DNA of 6,731 nucleotides from Candidatus Aminicenantota bacterium (GTDB taxonomy: Bacteria; Acidobacteriota; UBA6911; RPQK01; JAJDTT01), in NCBI GenBank assembly GCA_026706325.1, contig JAPOYZ010000590.1, positions 1 to 6,731 of the forward strand, in the 5' to 3' direction. Shown here piece after piece: positions 5,190-6,731 of this stretch. The position numbers were made by a program, and so were the translations under genes. Below the pieces are notes generated by a model. It searched no databases, was not told the origin of the DNA, and saw only the letters and a program-made list of their open reading frames with translations. The number at the start of each line of letters is the position of its first letter. The first letter of the stretch is position 1.

Positions 5190-6731
5190 ATGACCACCAG
5201 TTGCACCCGCCGATTCCGCCAAGTCCTGTTCCCCGCTCTGGTCCTCTTCCTGGCCATGGGGAATCCGGGTTTTTCCCAGTCCGGAGACCCCTTTCCCGTG
5301 CAACTGGCCCAAGGCCTGATGGCGGGCGCCGTGGACGACACTTCGGCGATTCTCCAGTCCCGCCTCACCTCGACCGAGAGTCTCGTCGACCCCCGCTGGT
5401 CGGGCGTCCTGGGGATCAGGGGGATCTCCCGTTTCGAGGTGGCGGCCGGGGCCGACTTCAAGAACCCGATCCGGACCGCGTGGCTCGCCGCCCTCCCGGA
5501 GAACGACTTCATCGTGAAGGTCAAGGTGGAAGGGCTGCGGCCGGAGACCCGCTACCACTATCGCCTGGTCTACGGACCGGACAAGTCGCGGCTCAAGAAA
5601 TCGTCGCCCTCGATTTTCACCACTCTGGGCGGACCCGACGGTCAGGTCTCCTACAGCTTCGCCCTGGCCGCCTGCATGAACTACACCCATTTCCACTACA
5701 CCGGCCACGGTTCCAAACCACCCTACAGCGGACCGGACAAGGAGCTGGGCTATCCCGGGCTGGCCGCCATCCTGGCCTTGGAGCCCGACTTCTTCGTGGG
5801 TCTGGGTGACAACGTCTACTACGACGTTCCCGGCGCCGACCAGGACATGAGAGGACGGGCGGAGACGCAGCATCAGTTGCGGATGAAATACCACGAGCAG
5901 TTCTCGCAGCAGAGGTTCCCGGAGCTGTTCGCCCGAGTGGCTACCTACTGGTTGAAGGACGACCACGACTACCGGTTCAACGACTCCGATCCGGTCAATC
6001 CGGTCCGTATCCATATTTATGACGAGTCGAATTCGGGAACCTATCCCAAGGAGAACCTCTTCCCGAAGCACTCCGGTTCCGGCCACGACCCTACCCATGA
6101 ACTCGGCGCGCGGATGTTCCGGGAGCAGCTTCCCGTGGTCGATCCACGGGCGTCCGGCGCAGTGACCTATTCCACTCGGCGAGTGAACCGGGACCTGCAG
6201 ATCTGGATCGTGGAGGGACGCGAATACCGCAGTCCCAACGACTTCCCCGACGGCCCCCAAAAGACGATCTGGGGGAAAGAACAGAAGGAATGGCTCCAAC
6301 GAACCCTGCTGGAGAGCGACGCCACCTTCAAGGTCCTCCTCTCGGCGACCCCCATGGTGGGACCCGACTACGCCGCCAAGCGCGACAACCACGTCAACCC
6401 GGGAGGATTTCAAACCGAGGGCGACGAGTTCTTCCGCTGGCTGACGGACAAGGATTTCTCTCCGGACCGCTTCATGATCGTCTGCGGGGACCGGCACTGG
6501 CAGTATCACGCCGTCCACCCCTCCGGCTTTCAGGAATTCTCCGTCGGCGCGCTGGACGACTCCAATGCGATTCTGGGATTCTTTCCCGGCGACCCCAAAT
6601 CGTCGGACCCCGAGGGAAAGATCAAACATCCCTATCACTTCGAGGAACCCACCGGCGGTTTCCTGATCATGAAGATCGGCCGGACCGGCGGGGGACGGGC
6701 CCGCATGGATTTCACCTTCTACGACGAAAAG
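5190..6731 (+). CDS. PhoD-like metallophosphoesterase (alkaline phosphatase D family), 3' end outside the window
   Basis: The frame is open for 514 codons to the last base of the window with no stop. Residues 1-30 form a signal peptide (TRRFRQ then a hydrophobic stretch, ending FSQ-SG). The twin Arg recalls Tat signals typical of PhoD, but the motif is not a full match. An N-terminal beta-sandwich follows (about 31-147; SGDP at 31-34, GLRPETRYHYRL at 115-126). The catalytic domain shows LAAC (C162, the position of the Fe-binding Cys in PhoD), GDNVYYD (206-212), DDHDYRFND (257-265), EGREYR (342-347, where most relatives have D-x-R), SATPMVGP (385-392) and GDRHW (433-437). These residues bind the two metals and phosphate in the family, which hydrolyses phosphomonoesters or diesters outside the cytoplasm. 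The family's usual length suggests only a short C-terminal piece is missing. The gene diverges from the reductase across 166 bases. Its actual substrate is not visible, and no phosphate-regulon box was recognised. Confidence 0.88.
   Translation, partial: MTTSCTRRFRQVLFPALVLFLAMGNPGFSQSGDPFPVQLAQGLMAGAVDDTSAILQSRLTSTESLVDPRWSGVLGIRGISRFEVAAGADFKNPIRTAWLAALPENDFIVKVKVEGLRPETRYHYRLVYGPDKSRLKKSSPSIFTTLGGPDGQVSYSFALAACMNYTHFHYTGHGSKPPYSGPDKELGYPGLAAILALEPDFFVGLGDNVYYDVPGADQDMRGRAETQHQLRMKYHEQFSQQRFPELFARVATYWLKDDHDYRFNDSDPVNPVRIHIYDESNSGTYPKENLFPKHSGSGHDPTHELGARMFREQLPVVDPRASGAVTYSTRRVNRDLQIWIVEGREYRSPNDFPDGPQKTIWGKEQKEWLQRTLLESDATFKVLLSATPMVGPDYAAKRDNHVNPGGFQTEGDEFFRWLTDKDFSPDRFMIVCGDRHWQYHAVHPSGFQEFSVGALDDSNAILGFFPGDPKSSDPEGKIKHPYHFEEPTGGFLIMKIGRTGGGRARMDFTFYDEK

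Noticed and set aside
5024..5524. N-terminal extension of the reductase to 5524 in the same frame
   Set aside because: The added 167 residues are antisense to the phosphatase and cross the promoter and palindromes; the ATG at 5023 has a good ribosome site and sits at the start of the Rossmann fold.
5163..6638. A 491-codon open frame on the minus strand opposite the PhoD-like gene
   Set aside because: It is fully antisense to a gene with a signal peptide, strong ribosome site and intact catalytic motifs. Its translation (V/G/R/E-rich, no recognisable domain) is what codon bias of the sense gene produces in GC-rich DNA.

Overview
The window is GC-rich, tightly packed bacterial DNA carrying five protein genes. 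Four lie head to tail on the minus strand and occupy the left three quarters; one lies on the plus strand and runs off the right edge. No tRNA, rRNA, CRISPR array, insertion sequence, phage gene or integrase is visible. Exported and membrane proteins dominate: three have N-terminal signal sequences and one is a large multi-spanning membrane protein. High GC, secreted Kelch and MORN repeat proteins, a YfhO-type membrane protein and a PhoD-type phosphohydrolase suggest a free-living environmental bacterium, perhaps of the Acidobacteriota or Planctomycetota type. That placement is a guess from gene style; no marker gene is present.

Layout in transcription order on the minus strand: a short-chain dehydrogenase/reductase of the pteridine-reductase type (5023 to 4265), a secreted six-bladed Kelch-repeat protein (4192 to 3185), a YfhO-family polytopic membrane protein (3133 to 704), and a secreted MORN_2-repeat protein (566 to 9). 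The gaps are 72, 51 and 137 bases. The first three could be one transcription unit; the MORN gene has a longer leader and may have its own promoter. Diverging from the reductase is a PhoD-like metallophosphoesterase (5190 onward), incomplete at its 3' end. No shared pathway is evident. YfhO, Kelch and MORN proteins all act at or outside the membrane, while the reductase is cytoplasmic.

The points most worth a second look are these. (1) The MORN gene ends in TAG exactly inside its third 23-residue repeat, and the eight visible bases after the stop continue the repeat in frame, so the protein looks truncated by a nonsense change. (2) The 166-base divergent intergenic region holds a cluster of perfect inverted repeats with shared arms (GGCGAC/GTCGCC), which looks like a REP/BIME-type or MITE-like element. 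(3) The MORN gene carries an in-phase A AAA AAG slippery heptamer within a run of eight A. The rest looks like ordinary chromosomal sequence, and I do not see an evident new multi-gene system here.
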